From Bifidobacterium aquikefiri (GTDB lineage: Bacteria; Actinomycetota; Actinomycetes; Actinomycetales; Bifidobacteriaceae): a DNA stretch of 64,000 bases. Below, piece by piece: positions 46,646 to 56,295 of the stretch; the stretch's first letter is position 1; the number at the start of each line of letters is the position of its first letter. Made by a program: the position numbers and the translations under genes. Below the pieces are notes generated by a model. That model was not told where the DNA came from. It was given only the letters and a program-made list of their open reading frames with translations, and made no database searches. The stretch is taken from positions 62,001 to 126,000 of the forward strand of contig NZ_MWXA01000008.1 in assembly GCF_002259795.1 (NCBI RefSeq), read 5' to 3'.

Positions 46646-48910
46646 CTACATCAGATCCTTCGGATCCATCTTAAAGTGCAATTCCTTGGGATTTCGCGTC
46701 GCCATGTGTTTTGCGAGGCTCGAACGCAACCGCAGTGCAAGTTCGTCCCTTGCCTGCACACGCACACGGACTATTGCTCGCACGCGGTCATGAGTGCCTT
46801 CGAGCTGACGCGCCGCTATATTGCGTGGTGGGGCAATGGACACCGGTCCAAGCAACCCGGGAACATCCTCACCATTGATCTCCATGAGAGCATAATCGCC
46901 AGTAAGAACGCCGATCTCATTCATTGTGTTCATGACGGCATCACGATTGCCCCATACACATGCGGCAGCCACGAAGGGTGGCAGTGCAGTTGCTTCGCGA
47001 TCCTTCAGCTCCTGCTGTGCAAGCACACCACTATCCCACAGCATCAACGATTGAGCCAGCGCCGGATCAGTTTCGCCGATGAGCATGACCTGCCCACCCT
47101 GCGTTCGTGGAAGGCACAGCGAAGAAGCATGCATCCAGTCAGTAAGCGTATCGATTCGCGCATCGACCCCGAGAGCATAGAGGCTTGCCCAGGCATCAAG
47201 AATGGCCACAGCCTGATACGACGACTGCGCTCGCACTCTGGATGGATCAGTCGCTCTTCCAACCGGTCTTACGCGCGGTTCAGCGCCGGGTGTCGCTATA
47301 ACGATCTGCGGCTTATCGACGATGTCCGTCACCACTCCTCTGGGCTGCGATGGCGTTGACACCACTATCGGCACATGACGGAACAGCCCTTTCAGTTCCG
47401 CAGCGGTGCCCTGTGCCCCGACACGAAGAACGCGCATGGATTCATTGCCACAGTTCGTGCAAGACCAGTCGACCGCAGCAGCACCGCACCACAGGCAATG
47501 TGGAACGTGCCCATCATGAATGTTGCCGTTCAACGGGCCGGTACAACGATTGCAACGCGCCTGATGGTGACATTTACCGCAGCACAGTACATCGTGGGCA
47601 CCCTCACGCGGAATGGAAAGCAGCACCGGACCAAGCTTCAGGGCACGAAGTATGACGGCAACCGCCGTGTGCGGGACGCGAGCGCCAATTGCCGGATCGG
47701 CCAGTCTGACAAGTTCCTCATGATTCAGCCATCGAATCCACGGTGATTGTTCCTGCGTCACGGTACGCAATCCTCGAACTTCAACGCTGATGCCGCATAC
47801 GGAGTTGCCCTCTCGGCTTTCATCCTGTATTTCCCATTGACTGATGGGGCTGCGCACTGCAGAAAAATCGATGAAGGTACCATGATGGTTCCTCGCACGC
47901 AGTCGCAGAACGCCCCGTGCATGGGCATAGGGCATGAAACCATCCGCATTCTGGTAGGCATTATCGTCCATGATTGCAAAGACCGCGCTGCCCTCGACCG
48001 GTGCATACATCACGGCGCGCGTACCGATGACACATCGAATCTGACCGCTCGCAACGGCTTGGAAAGCACGATATCGCTCCTCGGGCGGCAGGGCGGCACC
48101 CAGCACGGCAAAGTCTCCATCCCATGAACCATGAGTTGCCTTGGTTGGTGCAAAACGTCGAAGCCCCGCACCCTGTAACACCTCTACCAAATCCAGAACA
48201 TGCCGCATATCGGGCAGCACCATGACCCCAGACTTGCCAACAAGCAATGCCTCGACCAAGGTCCACGCAGCATCATGCGCCCATCGCAGCACGCCCGGAA
48301 GCACGTTCCACACATAGGCTGATGATGTATGAGCGGCAATGCTCGCTCGAATCTGACCGACACGGTCATAGCTTCTGTCAAGCATGTCGAATTGTTCGTC
48401 ACACCAAGTCTGCAGACTCTGCTTCATCGCGTCACTTGCACCTATGGCGAATCGCCCGATGACCAACTGCTGCTCCACGTCAACGCGCGCCACCCTCGGC
48501 GGCACTGCCATTCTGAGAATATTGGCCCTTGTACCGCCGTATGCATGAGCGATATCGGTGATATCTGCCCTGTTCTGCGCACTCACTGCGACTTGTGGAC
48601 TGACCACTCGCTCTATGTATCGCAATGCCGATGGCGGCGCAGAACTGGAAGCAACGCGCTGCCATATGAATCCGAAGAGCAGCTGATGGCCAAAACGCAC
48701 ACGTACCCGCACTCCCGGCTGTGCAGCCTCATCATCCTTGGACTGCACCAGATAATCGAAGGTAGCGCCAAGCTGAGTTGCCTGCACATCCAAAATGACC
48801 TGGGCTATGGGATTGTGTTCGGCAGGCACCCGCTGGGCGGGTACTTTCCTGCGACGTTTGCGAGGAGCAAGACCATCAAGTGCCAACTGCTCCGCGTTGG
48901 AACCGGCCAT
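46646..48910 (-). CDS. priA: Replication restart protein PriA, lacking a Walker A motif
   Basis: 754 residues. The N-terminal DNA-binding domain (FDYLVQSKDDEAAQPGVRVR) and the two zinc-binding clusters (CCGKCHHQARCNRC; CLWCGAAAVDWSCTNCG) identify PriA. The region where GxTGSGKT should be reads AAWTLVEALLVGKSGVMVLP, so ATP binding is lost. This is known in actinobacterial PriA, annotated as having no helicase activity. It may act only as a primosome scaffold. The start at 48910 (MAGSNAEQLAL) has a strong AAGGAGG. A candidate LacI-type half-palindrome lies upstream at 48965-48976. Confidence 0.9.
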   Translation of the reverse strand: MAGSNAEQLALDGLAPRKRRRKVPAQRVPAEHNPIAQVILDVQATQLGATFDYLVQSKDDEAAQPGVRVRVRFGHQLLFGFIWQRVASSSAPPSALRYIERVVSPQVAVSAQNRADITDIAHAYGGTRANILRMAVPPRVARVDVEQQLVIGRFAIGASDAMKQSLQTWCDEQFDMLDRSYDRVGQIRASIAAHTSSAYVWNVLPGVLRWAHDAAWTLVEALLVGKSGVMVLPDMRHVLDLVEVLQGAGLRRFAPTKATHGSWDGDFAVLGAALPPEERYRAFQAVASGQIRCVIGTRAVMYAPVEGSAVFAIMDDNAYQNADGFMPYAHARGVLRLRARNHHGTFIDFSAVRSPISQWEIQDESREGNSVCGISVEVRGLRTVTQEQSPWIRWLNHEELVRLADPAIGARVPHTAVAVILRALKLGPVLLSIPREGAHDVLCCGKCHHQARCNRCTGPLNGNIHDGHVPHCLWCGAAAVDWSCTNCGNESMRVLRVGAQGTAAELKGLFRHVPIVVSTPSQPRGVVTDIVDKPQIVIATPGAEPRVRPVGRATDPSRVRAQSSYQAVAILDAWASLYALGVDARIDTLTDWMHASSLCLPRTQGGQVMLIGETDPALAQSLMLWDSGVLAQQELKDREATALPPFVAAACVWGNRDAVMNTMNEIGVLTGDYALMEINGEDVPGLLGPVSIAPPRNIAARQLEGTHDRVRAIVRVRVQARDELALRLRSSLAKHMATRNPKELHFKMDPKDLM

Positions 48911-48964
48911 GAGTCCTCCTTGCGATGGACGCCAATACGAAGAATACGAATGCAATAAGCAAGT

Positions 48965-48976
48965 GTAAGCGCTTAC
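48965..48976. promoter_or_regulatory. GTAAGCGCTTAC palindrome upstream of priA
   Basis: A perfect 12-bp palindrome in the dnaE-priA gap. With its flanks (TGTAAGCGCTTACT) it is one base from the LacI-family operator pattern. Nothing else at priA suggests sugar control, so this is a weak call. Confidence 0.25.
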
Positions 48977-48993
48977 TGCACCACGCCTGCCCT

Positions 48994-51900
48994 CTACATC
49001 GGCAGGCAGGAAGGACCGAATATCGTCTTGATCTCGGCAAAGAGACTGGTATCCCTATGCACGCGGAAATTATCTCCAAACGTCAGCACCTGCACGCTGC
49101 CATCATGCTGGAGCACGATGAGCTTGACTTCGCAATATCCTGGATGATTCTTGATGATGCCACTCAGACGGTTCAGATGCACCCTGTCAAGGGCAGGTTT
49201 TGGAAGCGCTATCATCACAGGGCGCTCGTCCGCCGACTCGATGCTTGGCACCTCCAGTTCCATGGCACGCATCGAGACCGTTTCGTCACGAACTTCGACC
49301 TGGCCGCGAATCTTGACCAAGGTGTCAATGGAAAGATCGGCAAGGCTTGCCTCATAGACCTTGCCAAAGAACATGCACTGAATTGAGCTTTCAAGATCCT
49401 CGACTGTCACGATGGCCCAGGGATTGCCCTTGCGTGACACACGCCGATCAACATTGGTGATGAGGCCTGCAATCGTAACGGTTCGCACGTTGCCATCATC
49501 CATTGCCTGTGCGCTGTCCACCAGCTTCGCAATCGATATATCGCGAAGTCCCACCAGAACCGAGGCCATGCCGCTCAATGGGTGATCGGAAACGTACAGG
49601 CCGAGCATTTCGCGCTCGAAGTTCAGCTTCGTTGACTTATCCCACTCCTCAATGTCGGGAACGGTCACCGCTGCATCGCCCATCACATCGTCGTTGCTGC
49701 CGCCATCTGGATCCGCAAACAGATCGAACTGCCCCTCAGCCTGCTTGCGCTTGAGAGGCACCAGTGAATCGATAGCACTCTCATGAATCTGATAGAGCGC
49801 CCGGCGGTTCGGATCGATGTCATCAAAGGCACCGGCCTTGATCAGTGACTCAATGGTCCGTCGATTCAACACGTTCAACGAAACGCGTCGTACGAAATCC
49901 ACGAAGTTCACGAACTTGCCGTGCGAGCTCTTGCGCTGCGCGATGATGTCAGCCACCGCCTTGTCGCCGACGTTGCGAATGGCACCGAGCCCAAATCGCA
50001 CGACGTCTCCGACAGCGGAATACTCAAGCACCGATTCGTTCACATCGGGTGGAAGCACCTGAATGCCCATGCGCCGCGCCTCACCCAAATACAGTGCCGT
50101 CTTGTCCTTGTTGCTGCGCTCGTTCTGCAGCAGGGCAGCCATGAACTCTACCGGGTAATGGGTCTTTAGGTACGCGGTCCAATATGAAATCATGCCATAT
50201 GCGGCCGAATGCGCCTTGTTGAACGCATAGCCCGAGAACGGCACCAAGATGTCCCACACGGCCTGAGCCGCCTCTTGAGAGTACCCATGGTCCTTCATGC
50301 CCTGGAAGAATGGCACCTTCTCTTTGGCCAGAACCTCAGGCTTTTTCTTGCCCATGGCACGTCGGAGCACGTCTGCCTTGCCCAGCGAATAGCCGGCAAG
50401 GATACGGGCGGCAGACTGCACCTGCTCCTGATAGACGATCAGACCATAGGTCTCGTCCAGAACCGACTTCAACGGTTTCTCTACCTCAGGGTGGATAGGC
50501 GTGATCTTCTGCAGCCCGTTCTTGCGCTTCGCATAGTTCGTATGCGAATTCATATCCATAGGTCCAGGACGGTACAGCGCGATCAGTGCCGAAATATCGT
50601 TGAAGTTATCAGGCTTCAATGTCTTGAGCAGCGACCTCATGCCATCCGAATCGAGCTGGAACACGCCGAGCGTATCGCCACGCGAGAGCAGCTGATAGGT
50701 TTCCTTGTCATCAAGCGGGATGTCTTGGATCGTGATGGCATCCTTGCCGTTGCGCGTGATGTTCTTCAAGGTATCTCGTATGACCGTGAGATTGGAGAGA
50801 CCGAGGAAGTCCATCTTCACCAGTCCCAGCGTTTCACAGGTATGGTATTCGAAGGTCGTCGTGATCGTGCCATCATTGCGCTGCATGAGCGGAGAGGTGT
50901 TCGTGATCGGCTGTGATGCCATGATCGTTGCGCAGGCATGCACGCCTGTCTGACGGATGATGCCTTCAATGCCAAGCGCCTGTTCGGTGATCTTCTTCAC
51001 GTCGGGATCGGAGTCATAGAGATCCCTGTATTCCTTGGCTTCCGCGTAGCGTTTGGCCGATGGATCGAAGATGTCCTTCAGACTGATATCCTTGCCGTTG
51101 GCAGCGGGCGGGATAGCCTTGGTCACCTTGTCTCCCATCGAGAACTCATAATCCATGATTCTCGCAGAATCCTTGAGGGCCTGCTTGGTCTTGATCGTTC
51201 CATAGGTGACACACTGAGCAACCTTGTCGGCACCGTATTTCTTCGCCACATATTCCAGAACACGCATACGACCCTCAGGGTCGAAGTCCACATCAATATC
51301 AGGCAGGGAGACGCGCTCAGGATTCAGGAACCGCTCGAAGATGAGCCCATGCTTTATGGGATCCAGTTCGGTGATCCCCATCGCATAGGCAACCATCGAG
51401 CCTGCGGCAGAACCACGTCCAGGACCAACCATGATGCCATTGGCCTTCGCCCAATTGATGTAGTCGGCCACCACCAGGAAGTATCCAGCAAACTGCATCT
51501 GGCAGATGACACCACACTCGTAATCAGCCTGCTTGGCCACATGTTCGGGAATGCCATCGGGAAAACGCTTCTCCAGCCCCTCCTCGACATCACGCAGGAA
51601 GAGTGAGGTCTCATCCCAGCCTTCAGGACAGTCAAACTGCGGCATGAAGGCACCATCCTCGTGATCATCGAACATCACGTTGCACCGTTGCGCAATTTCG
51701 AGCGTATTGTCGCAAGCCTCAGGAAATTCCTTGAACAGTTCCCGCATCTCCTCAGCGGATTTGATGTAATATCCGCTGCCATCAAACTTGAAACGCCCTG
51801 GTTCATCGAGCCTTGACCCTGAATTGATGCACAGCAATGCGTCCTGGGCAGAAGCGTCCTGCTCATGAACATAGTGCGAATCATTGGTCGCAACAAGAGG

Positions 51901-52548
51901 AGCATTGATTGCCTTGGCAATGCGGAGCAAATCCTTCGTTACTCGACTCTCGATTTCAAGCCCATGATCCATAAGCTCCACGAAATAGTTCTCACGCCCA
52001 AAAATATCCTGAAACTCAGAGGCTGCCCTCAACGCCTCATCATACTGACCAAGTCTGAGTCTGGTCTGCACAATGCCAGACGGGCAGCCCGTTGTGGCGA
52101 TGACACCCTGATGATAGGTCGACAGCACTTCCTTATCCATACGGGGCCACTTACCAACCAAGCCCTCAAGATTTGCAACCGACGATGCCTTGAGAAGATT
52201 CACCAGACCCTGATCAGTCTGCGCGAGCAGCGTCATATGGGTAATGAGTCCGTTGCCAGAGACATCGTCAGAATGCTGGGCCTCGGTTCCCCAATGAACA
52301 CGAGTCTTGTCCTGACGGGCCGTCTCAGGCGTGACATACGCCTCGATGCCGATTATCGGCTTGACACCAGCACCAACAGCGGTTTTCCAAAGCTCATATG
52401 CGCCATGCATGTTGCCATGATCAGTTATCGCGATGGCTGGCTGCCCCAGGGATTTCACCTGCTCAACCAGATCGGGAATGCGAGATGCACCATCCAGCAT
52501 CGAATAGTGCGTGTGCGTATGAAGATGAACGAAACTGCGAGTTGCCAT
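48994..52548 (-). CDS. dnaE: DNA polymerase III alpha subunit (DnaE)
   Basis: 1184 residues, full length. The N-terminal PHP domain begins FVHLHTHTHYSMLDGASRIP. The catalytic palm holds PDIDVDFDPEGR; the fingers and helix-hairpin-helix regions and the OB-fold near the end (VRTVTIAGLITNVDRRVSRK) are present. This is the replicative polymerase of DnaE1 type. The start at 52548 (MATRSFVHLHTH) was chosen over 52587, which adds 13 unusual residues. Part of the ftsZ-to-fmt run; rluD lies 66 bases upstream. Confidence 0.96.
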   Translation of the reverse strand: MATRSFVHLHTHTHYSMLDGASRIPDLVEQVKSLGQPAIAITDHGNMHGAYELWKTAVGAGVKPIIGIEAYVTPETARQDKTRVHWGTEAQHSDDVSGNGLITHMTLLAQTDQGLVNLLKASSVANLEGLVGKWPRMDKEVLSTYHQGVIATTGCPSGIVQTRLRLGQYDEALRAASEFQDIFGRENYFVELMDHGLEIESRVTKDLLRIAKAINAPLVATNDSHYVHEQDASAQDALLCINSGSRLDEPGRFKFDGSGYYIKSAEEMRELFKEFPEACDNTLEIAQRCNVMFDDHEDGAFMPQFDCPEGWDETSLFLRDVEEGLEKRFPDGIPEHVAKQADYECGVICQMQFAGYFLVVADYINWAKANGIMVGPGRGSAAGSMVAYAMGITELDPIKHGLIFERFLNPERVSLPDIDVDFDPEGRMRVLEYVAKKYGADKVAQCVTYGTIKTKQALKDSARIMDYEFSMGDKVTKAIPPAANGKDISLKDIFDPSAKRYAEAKEYRDLYDSDPDVKKITEQALGIEGIIRQTGVHACATIMASQPITNTSPLMQRNDGTITTTFEYHTCETLGLVKMDFLGLSNLTVIRDTLKNITRNGKDAITIQDIPLDDKETYQLLSRGDTLGVFQLDSDGMRSLLKTLKPDNFNDISALIALYRPGPMDMNSHTNYAKRKNGLQKITPIHPEVEKPLKSVLDETYGLIVYQEQVQSAARILAGYSLGKADVLRRAMGKKKPEVLAKEKVPFFQGMKDHGYSQEAAQAVWDILVPFSGYAFNKAHSAAYGMISYWTAYLKTHYPVEFMAALLQNERSNKDKTALYLGEARRMGIQVLPPDVNESVLEYSAVGDVVRFGLGAIRNVGDKAVADIIAQRKSSHGKFVNFVDFVRRVSLNVLNRRTIESLIKAGAFDDIDPNRRALYQIHESAIDSLVPLKRKQAEGQFDLFADPDGGSNDDVMGDAAVTVPDIEEWDKSTKLNFEREMLGLYVSDHPLSGMASVLVGLRDISIAKLVDSAQAMDDGNVRTVTIAGLITNVDRRVSRKGNPWAIVTVEDLESSIQCMFFGKVYEASLADLSIDTLVKIRGQVEVRDETVSMRAMELEVPSIESADERPVMIALPKPALDRVHLNRLSGIIKNHPGYCEVKLIVLQHDGSVQVLTFGDNFRVHRDTSLFAEIKTIFGPSCLPM

Positions 52549-52614
52549 GCTCTCTAACTTAATGCAATGTCTGCCAGAAGCAACCACGAGTCATCTCGAA
52601 GCCAAAGCCACACG

Positions 52615-53556
52615 CTATTGCTGGGAGTGTCGCGCTCGCATCGCATCGAGCGCACGTTCTAGGTCGGCTGGATAATGTGAATCCACCCGAGTCCAGATAT
52701 GCGTTCTGGGGTGCCTGAACTCCAGGCGCATGGCATGCAGCCACTGACGATCCAGGCCAAGCTCTTCTGCCAGCTTGGGATTTGCTCCGTACATGTGGTC
52801 GCCTACGAGCGGGTGCTTGATGGAAGAGAAGTGCACGCGAATCTGATGCGTTCTGCCTGTTTCAAGATTGACGCTGACAAGGGTGGCCTCGGAAAAACGC
52901 TCGAGCACATCCCAATGCGTTATCGCTTCCTTGCCCAACGGCGTGACGGTGAATCGAAAGTCCGAGACCTTGGCGCGTCCGATCGGCGCCTCGATCGTTG
53001 CCCTGTCCTGCTCGAGATTGCCCTGCACGAGAGCATGATAGGTCTTCACAACCTCGTGGTGGGCGAACTGACGGCGCATTTCCTTGTATGCGAGTTCTGA
53101 CTTGCAAACAAGCATCAACCCACTTGTACCCACGTCCAGACGGCTCACAATGCCATGTCTGCCGGGAGCACCATAGCTGGTGATATGCACTCCCCTGGCT
53201 ATGAGACTGCCAAGAACCGTGGGGCCTGTCCATCCAACCGATGCATGCGCCGCAACGCCAACGGGCTTGTCGACCACGACTATGTCATCATCCTCGTAGA
53301 CTATCGACATCTCATTGGCAACCGGTTCGATACGATGTTTCGGCTGTTCAAGACGAACCTCCATCGTATCGCCGTCAAGCAGTACGGTCGATTTTGAACA
53401 GGTACGATCAATCAGCGTCGCATGCCCGGAATCAATCAAATCACTCGCCTTGGCTCGCGACAGTCCAAGCATCTTGGACAATGCCACATCGAAACGTCTT
53501 CCAACCAGAGCGTCGGGAACCGGCAAGACTCTGTTCTTGGCTTCAAGTTCATTCAT
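52615..53556 (-). CDS. rluD: Pseudouridine synthase RluA/RluD family
   Basis: 313 residues. An S4 domain (RRFDVALSKMLGLSRAKASD) precedes the catalytic domain with HGIVSRLDVGTSGLMLV, where the Asp of the RLD motif is catalytic, and NLETGRTHQIRVHFSSIKHP. It isomerises uridines in 23S rRNA; which positions is not shown. The start at 53556 overlaps the lspA stop by eight bases (ATGAATGA), so translation is coupled; codons further upstream are less likely. Confidence 0.92.
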   Translation of the reverse strand: MNELEAKNRVLPVPDALVGRRFDVALSKMLGLSRAKASDLIDSGHATLIDRTCSKSTVLLDGDTMEVRLEQPKHRIEPVANEMSIVYEDDDIVVVDKPVGVAAHASVGWTGPTVLGSLIARGVHITSYGAPGRHGIVSRLDVGTSGLMLVCKSELAYKEMRRQFAHHEVVKTYHALVQGNLEQDRATIEAPIGRAKVSDFRFTVTPLGKEAITHWDVLERFSEATLVSVNLETGRTHQIRVHFSSIKHPLVGDHMYGANPKLAEELGLDRQWLHAMRLEFRHPRTHIWTRVDSHYPADLERALDAMRARHSQQ

Positions 53557-54097
53557 CGCTGTCATGAGCATCTGCACTCTGCCCACTGATTCTCCAAGGA
53601 ACGCCCATGAATACCAGAACGACCATGCCTATGCCTGCAAACATGAGAAAAATATCTGCTACGTTGCCCACAGACCAGCCATAATCGAGGAAGTCGACCA
53701 CCTTGCCGTTGAGCATGCCATCGGCGTAAACGACACGATCGATCAGGTTACCCGCCGCGCCGGCAAAGGCCATGCCAAGCACGATCACCCACAACGTTGA
53801 AGTAGAACGGATCGCAAGGATGACAAGCACGATGCATGCAGCTATGGCAAGAATCGATATGACCCACGTCGAATTGGAGCCGAATCCCAGTGAAGCCCCA
53901 GGATTTCTCAGCAGGCGAAGCGAGAGCAGACGAGGTATCACCAGCCTGGATTCGTCAAGTGAGAGATATCTCAATGCCAGTAGTTTGCTCACACGATCGA
54001 CGATGAGACCAATAAGCGCCACACATGAGAAAACGGCCACGCTTCTGCGCGGCCGTTGTGCAGCAATTCTCGAAGGAGCATTGCTGTCTGATGTCAC
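53549..54097 (-). CDS. lspA: Lipoprotein signal peptidase II
   Basis: 182 residues with four membrane helices. Cleaves the signal peptide of diacylglyceryl-prolipoproteins. Both catalytic Asp motifs are present: AGAAGNLIDRVVYADGM and WSVGNVADIFLMFAGI. It has a short cytoplasmic N-terminus and a charged C-terminal tail. The start overlaps the divIVA stop (ATGA), and the stop overlaps the rluD start. Confidence 0.95.
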   Translation of the reverse strand: MTSDSNAPSRIAAQRPRRSVAVFSCVALIGLIVDRVSKLLALRYLSLDESRLVIPRLLSLRLLRNPGASLGFGSNSTWVISILAIAACIVLVILAIRSTSTLWVIVLGMAFAGAAGNLIDRVVYADGMLNGKVVDFLDYGWSVGNVADIFLMFAGIGMVVLVFMGVPWRISGQSADAHDSDE

Positions 54098-55368
54098 TTA
54101 TCTTCGCCTTTATCCGAGCCGATGCCATCGAAGGAATCGGTATTCGAGACCTGCGAGACCAGCTGGCCAAGGAAGGACTTGAGACGGCTGCGATATTCGG
54201 TCTCGAACTGCTTGAGACCCTGAATATTGCCCTCGATGACCTTCGACTGAGCAACCAGTTTCTCTTTGACATCTGCCGCGTATTGATCGGCAGTCGAACG
54301 CGTATTGCGATCGTAGGCCTGTGCCTTCTGGTGAACCTCAACCTCATAGGTATCGGCTTCGGCGCGCTTGTTCTTGGAATACGTGTCTGCATCCTGACGA
54401 GACTTGCCAGAATAGGCATCGGCTTCCGAACGAACGCGATCTGAATACCCATCGGCTTCGTCATGAACACGCTTGGAATAATTGTCGGCATCCGCATGGG
54501 TGCGATTCATATAGGAATCGCCCTTAGCCACCAAATCATCGTGCTTGGATTGGCCATCGGCAATAAGCTCGGCACCCTTCGCCTTGCCCTTGTCAACATA
54601 CTGGTCATGCAATTGCATCGCGAGTGTGAGCATCGCAGTTGCGCGCTCCGGCTCGGAATTGGCATCGGCACCAGCGCCTGCAATCTTCTTCAGGCTGCCG
54701 GTCTCGGTAGACGGTTCCATCTTGGAGACCTGCTGACGGAGCTGCTCCTCACGCTGCTTCGATTCATCAAGCTGGTGAGACAATGTGTCGTTCTTCGTGG
54801 CAAAGTCGCGGGCACTCTGCTGAACCTGGAAGAGCTGCTGCTTGCTCTGGCCAAGCTGCTGAGCAAGTTCCTCGCCCTTCGCCTTGAATTGGTCGCGCTC
54901 TTTGCCGACAGCCACCAACTGATCGTTGAGTGCCTGAGTGTTGTCACCCTTGGCTGCCTGAGCAGTGAGCTGATCAATCTGTGAATTGAGTTGATCGACC
55001 TGCTGCTTCAACTGATCATTTTGCTGCGTCAGTGCCTGAACCTGCTGCTGTGCCTCATTGAGTTCGCGACTACCTGCCTGAGATGCGGAATTCTCTGATG
55101 CGGACTGCTGTTCCTTGAGCTTCCTGTTCTCATTCTGCGAAGCCTCGAGCTGAGCTGTCAAGTCAGAAATCTTGGTGTTCAGACTGGTGACATCCGGACT
55201 GAGTGATTGCGTCGATGCACCACCTTGAACGGCCTTCTGCCCTAAGGCCTCAACAGTCTCAGTCACCTGATCGAGGAAGTCATCCACCTCGTCAACGTCA
55301 TAACCTTCCTTAAACCTCACAGTTTGGAAGATATGCTCTCTAATGTCCTTTGGCGTCAAAAGAGCCAT
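54094..55368 (-). CDS. divIVA: DivIVA/Wag31-like polar-growth protein with hendecad repeats
   Basis: 424 residues. The N-terminal membrane-binding domain (MALLTPKDIREHIFQTVRFK, GYDVDEVDDFLDQV) is diagnostic for DivIVA. A long Gln-rich coiled coil (about residues 70-215) follows. Residues 290-366 contain seven tandem 11-residue repeats of the pattern xxxEADxYSxx, predicted to form a right-handed coil. In actinobacteria DivIVA marks cell poles and guides wall growth. The start at 55368 was chosen over 55389. It sits between yggT and lspA; the four-base overlap with lspA couples them. Confidence 0.95.
   Translation of the reverse strand: MALLTPKDIREHIFQTVRFKEGYDVDEVDDFLDQVTETVEALGQKAVQGGASTQSLSPDVTSLNTKISDLTAQLEASQNENRKLKEQQSASENSASQAGSRELNEAQQQVQALTQQNDQLKQQVDQLNSQIDQLTAQAAKGDNTQALNDQLVAVGKERDQFKAKGEELAQQLGQSKQQLFQVQQSARDFATKNDTLSHQLDESKQREEQLRQQVSKMEPSTETGSLKKIAGAGADANSEPERATAMLTLAMQLHDQYVDKGKAKGAELIADGQSKHDDLVAKGDSYMNRTHADADNYSKRVHDEADGYSDRVRSEADAYSGKSRQDADTYSKNKRAEADTYEVEVHQKAQAYDRNTRSTADQYAADVKEKLVAQSKVIEGNIQGLKQFETEYRSRLKSFLGQLVSQVSNTDSFDGIGSDKGEDK
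54271..54501 (-). repeat. Seven tandem 33-bp (11-codon) repeats in divIVA
   Basis: Each unit encodes eleven residues with Ala-Asp at positions 5-6 and Tyr at 8 (for example VHDEADGYSDR, VRSEADAYSGK, KRAEADTYEVE). The last two are more diverged. Eleven-residue periodicity suits a hendecad coiled coil. Confidence 0.85.
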
Positions 55369-55471
55369 TAATGTTCCACCTCGCTTCAAGCAACACGCTT
55401 TGCATTCTTGGTATCAAATCAAGACTCTAGCACGTAGCTGAGTCTTGTGTCTTTCAAGAGTCCGCGACACG

Positions 55472-55753
55472 CTAGATGAGTATTTGCAAAACGACGAGAA
55501 CAAAATACAAAACCATAAAACTCATGTCAAGCTGGATTGCACCGAGCGGCAGCGGTGGAATGAAACGACGCAACCAGCGCAGCGGAGGATCTGTCACGCG
55601 ATAGACGATTCGCAGCAAGGAGGCTACGATGCCCTGGGGATACCATCGCGGGGCGAGAATCTGGGACCAGTCCAGAATCATTCGAGCAAACAGAATCAGC
55701 AGATATGCGCTGATTGCCCAGTGGAGCAATGCATGAATTAACGAAAAAAGCAT
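55472..55753 (-). CDS. YggT-family membrane protein
   Basis: 93 residues with two membrane helices (LFSLIHALLHWAISAYLLIL and the C-terminal FMVLYFVLVVLQILI). The middle WSQILAPRWYPQGIVASLLR and VTDPPLRWLRRFIPPLPLGA is the conserved YggT signature. YggT genes between sepF and divIVA are common in Gram-positive division clusters; role unclear, linked to division or osmotic balance. The start at 55753 has AAGG 5 bases upstream. Confidence 0.9.
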   Translation of the reverse strand: MLFSLIHALLHWAISAYLLILFARMILDWSQILAPRWYPQGIVASLLRIVYRVTDPPLRWLRRFIPPLPLGAIQLDMSFMVLYFVLVVLQILI

Positions 55754-55807
55754 GACCTTCACCCTAGCAGACACACTACTGGCGAAGCTGAGTGTTGCCT
55801 TAGAACC

Positions 55808-56278
55808 TCAGTCCGCGAACAGATCGTGGGACGATGATGTTGGCTTAGGGTCTTCGACCTTGATGTTGACCTGCGCGGGGCTGAGCAGAAACACTCTCGG
55901 CGTGACACGCTCGATCGATCCGCGAACGCCAAACACGACACCCGCAGAGAAGTCAACGATGCGATAGGCAACGGCCTCGGTGACGTTTGAAAGATTGAGC
56001 ACGACCGGTACACCATCACGCAACGCACGGCCAACCAGCTGCGCGTCTTCATATGATTTGGGCAGAATGGTGGTAATTCTGCTGATTTTCGTAGAGAAAT
56101 CACCGTGGCTACGCAGAGGAACCGAATTTGATGATTCCTGAGACATGGGTGTCACCGATCTGTCACTATCAAAATCGGTAGTGGCATTGTCACCCTGAGC
56201 AGGTGCAATATCTGCATCCTCATCCACGACATCAGCCATACCAAGGTAAGACATGGCATTCTTCATAAAATTCGCCAT
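55808..56278 (-). CDS. sepF: Cell division protein SepF
   Basis: 156 residues. The N-terminal amphipathic membrane helix (MANFMKNAMSYLGMAD), an acidic linker, and the SepF core (RITTILPKSYEDAQLVGRAL, then DGVPVVLNLSNV and FSAGVVFGVRG) are present. SepF anchors FtsZ to the membrane in organisms without FtsA, as expected here. It lies just downstream of ftsZ. Confidence 0.95.
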   Translation of the reverse strand: MANFMKNAMSYLGMADVVDEDADIAPAQGDNATTDFDSDRSVTPMSQESSNSVPLRSHGDFSTKISRITTILPKSYEDAQLVGRALRDGVPVVLNLSNVTEAVAYRIVDFSAGVVFGVRGSIERVTPRVFLLSPAQVNIKVEDPKPTSSSHDLFAD

Positions 56279-56295
56279 TTAAGCCCCTTAATCGA

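Noticed and set aside
46379-47359. A 326-codon plus-strand frame
   Set aside because: Antisense to the start of the HAD gene and the end of priA; no family features.
48965-48976. LacI-family operator controlling priA
   Set aside because: A short palindrome of this kind can occur by chance and there is no sugar gene nearby; kept as a low-confidence site only.
50209-51606. Two plus-strand frames of over 220 codons
   Set aside because: Both are antisense to dnaE, in Arg/His/Leu-rich shadow composition.
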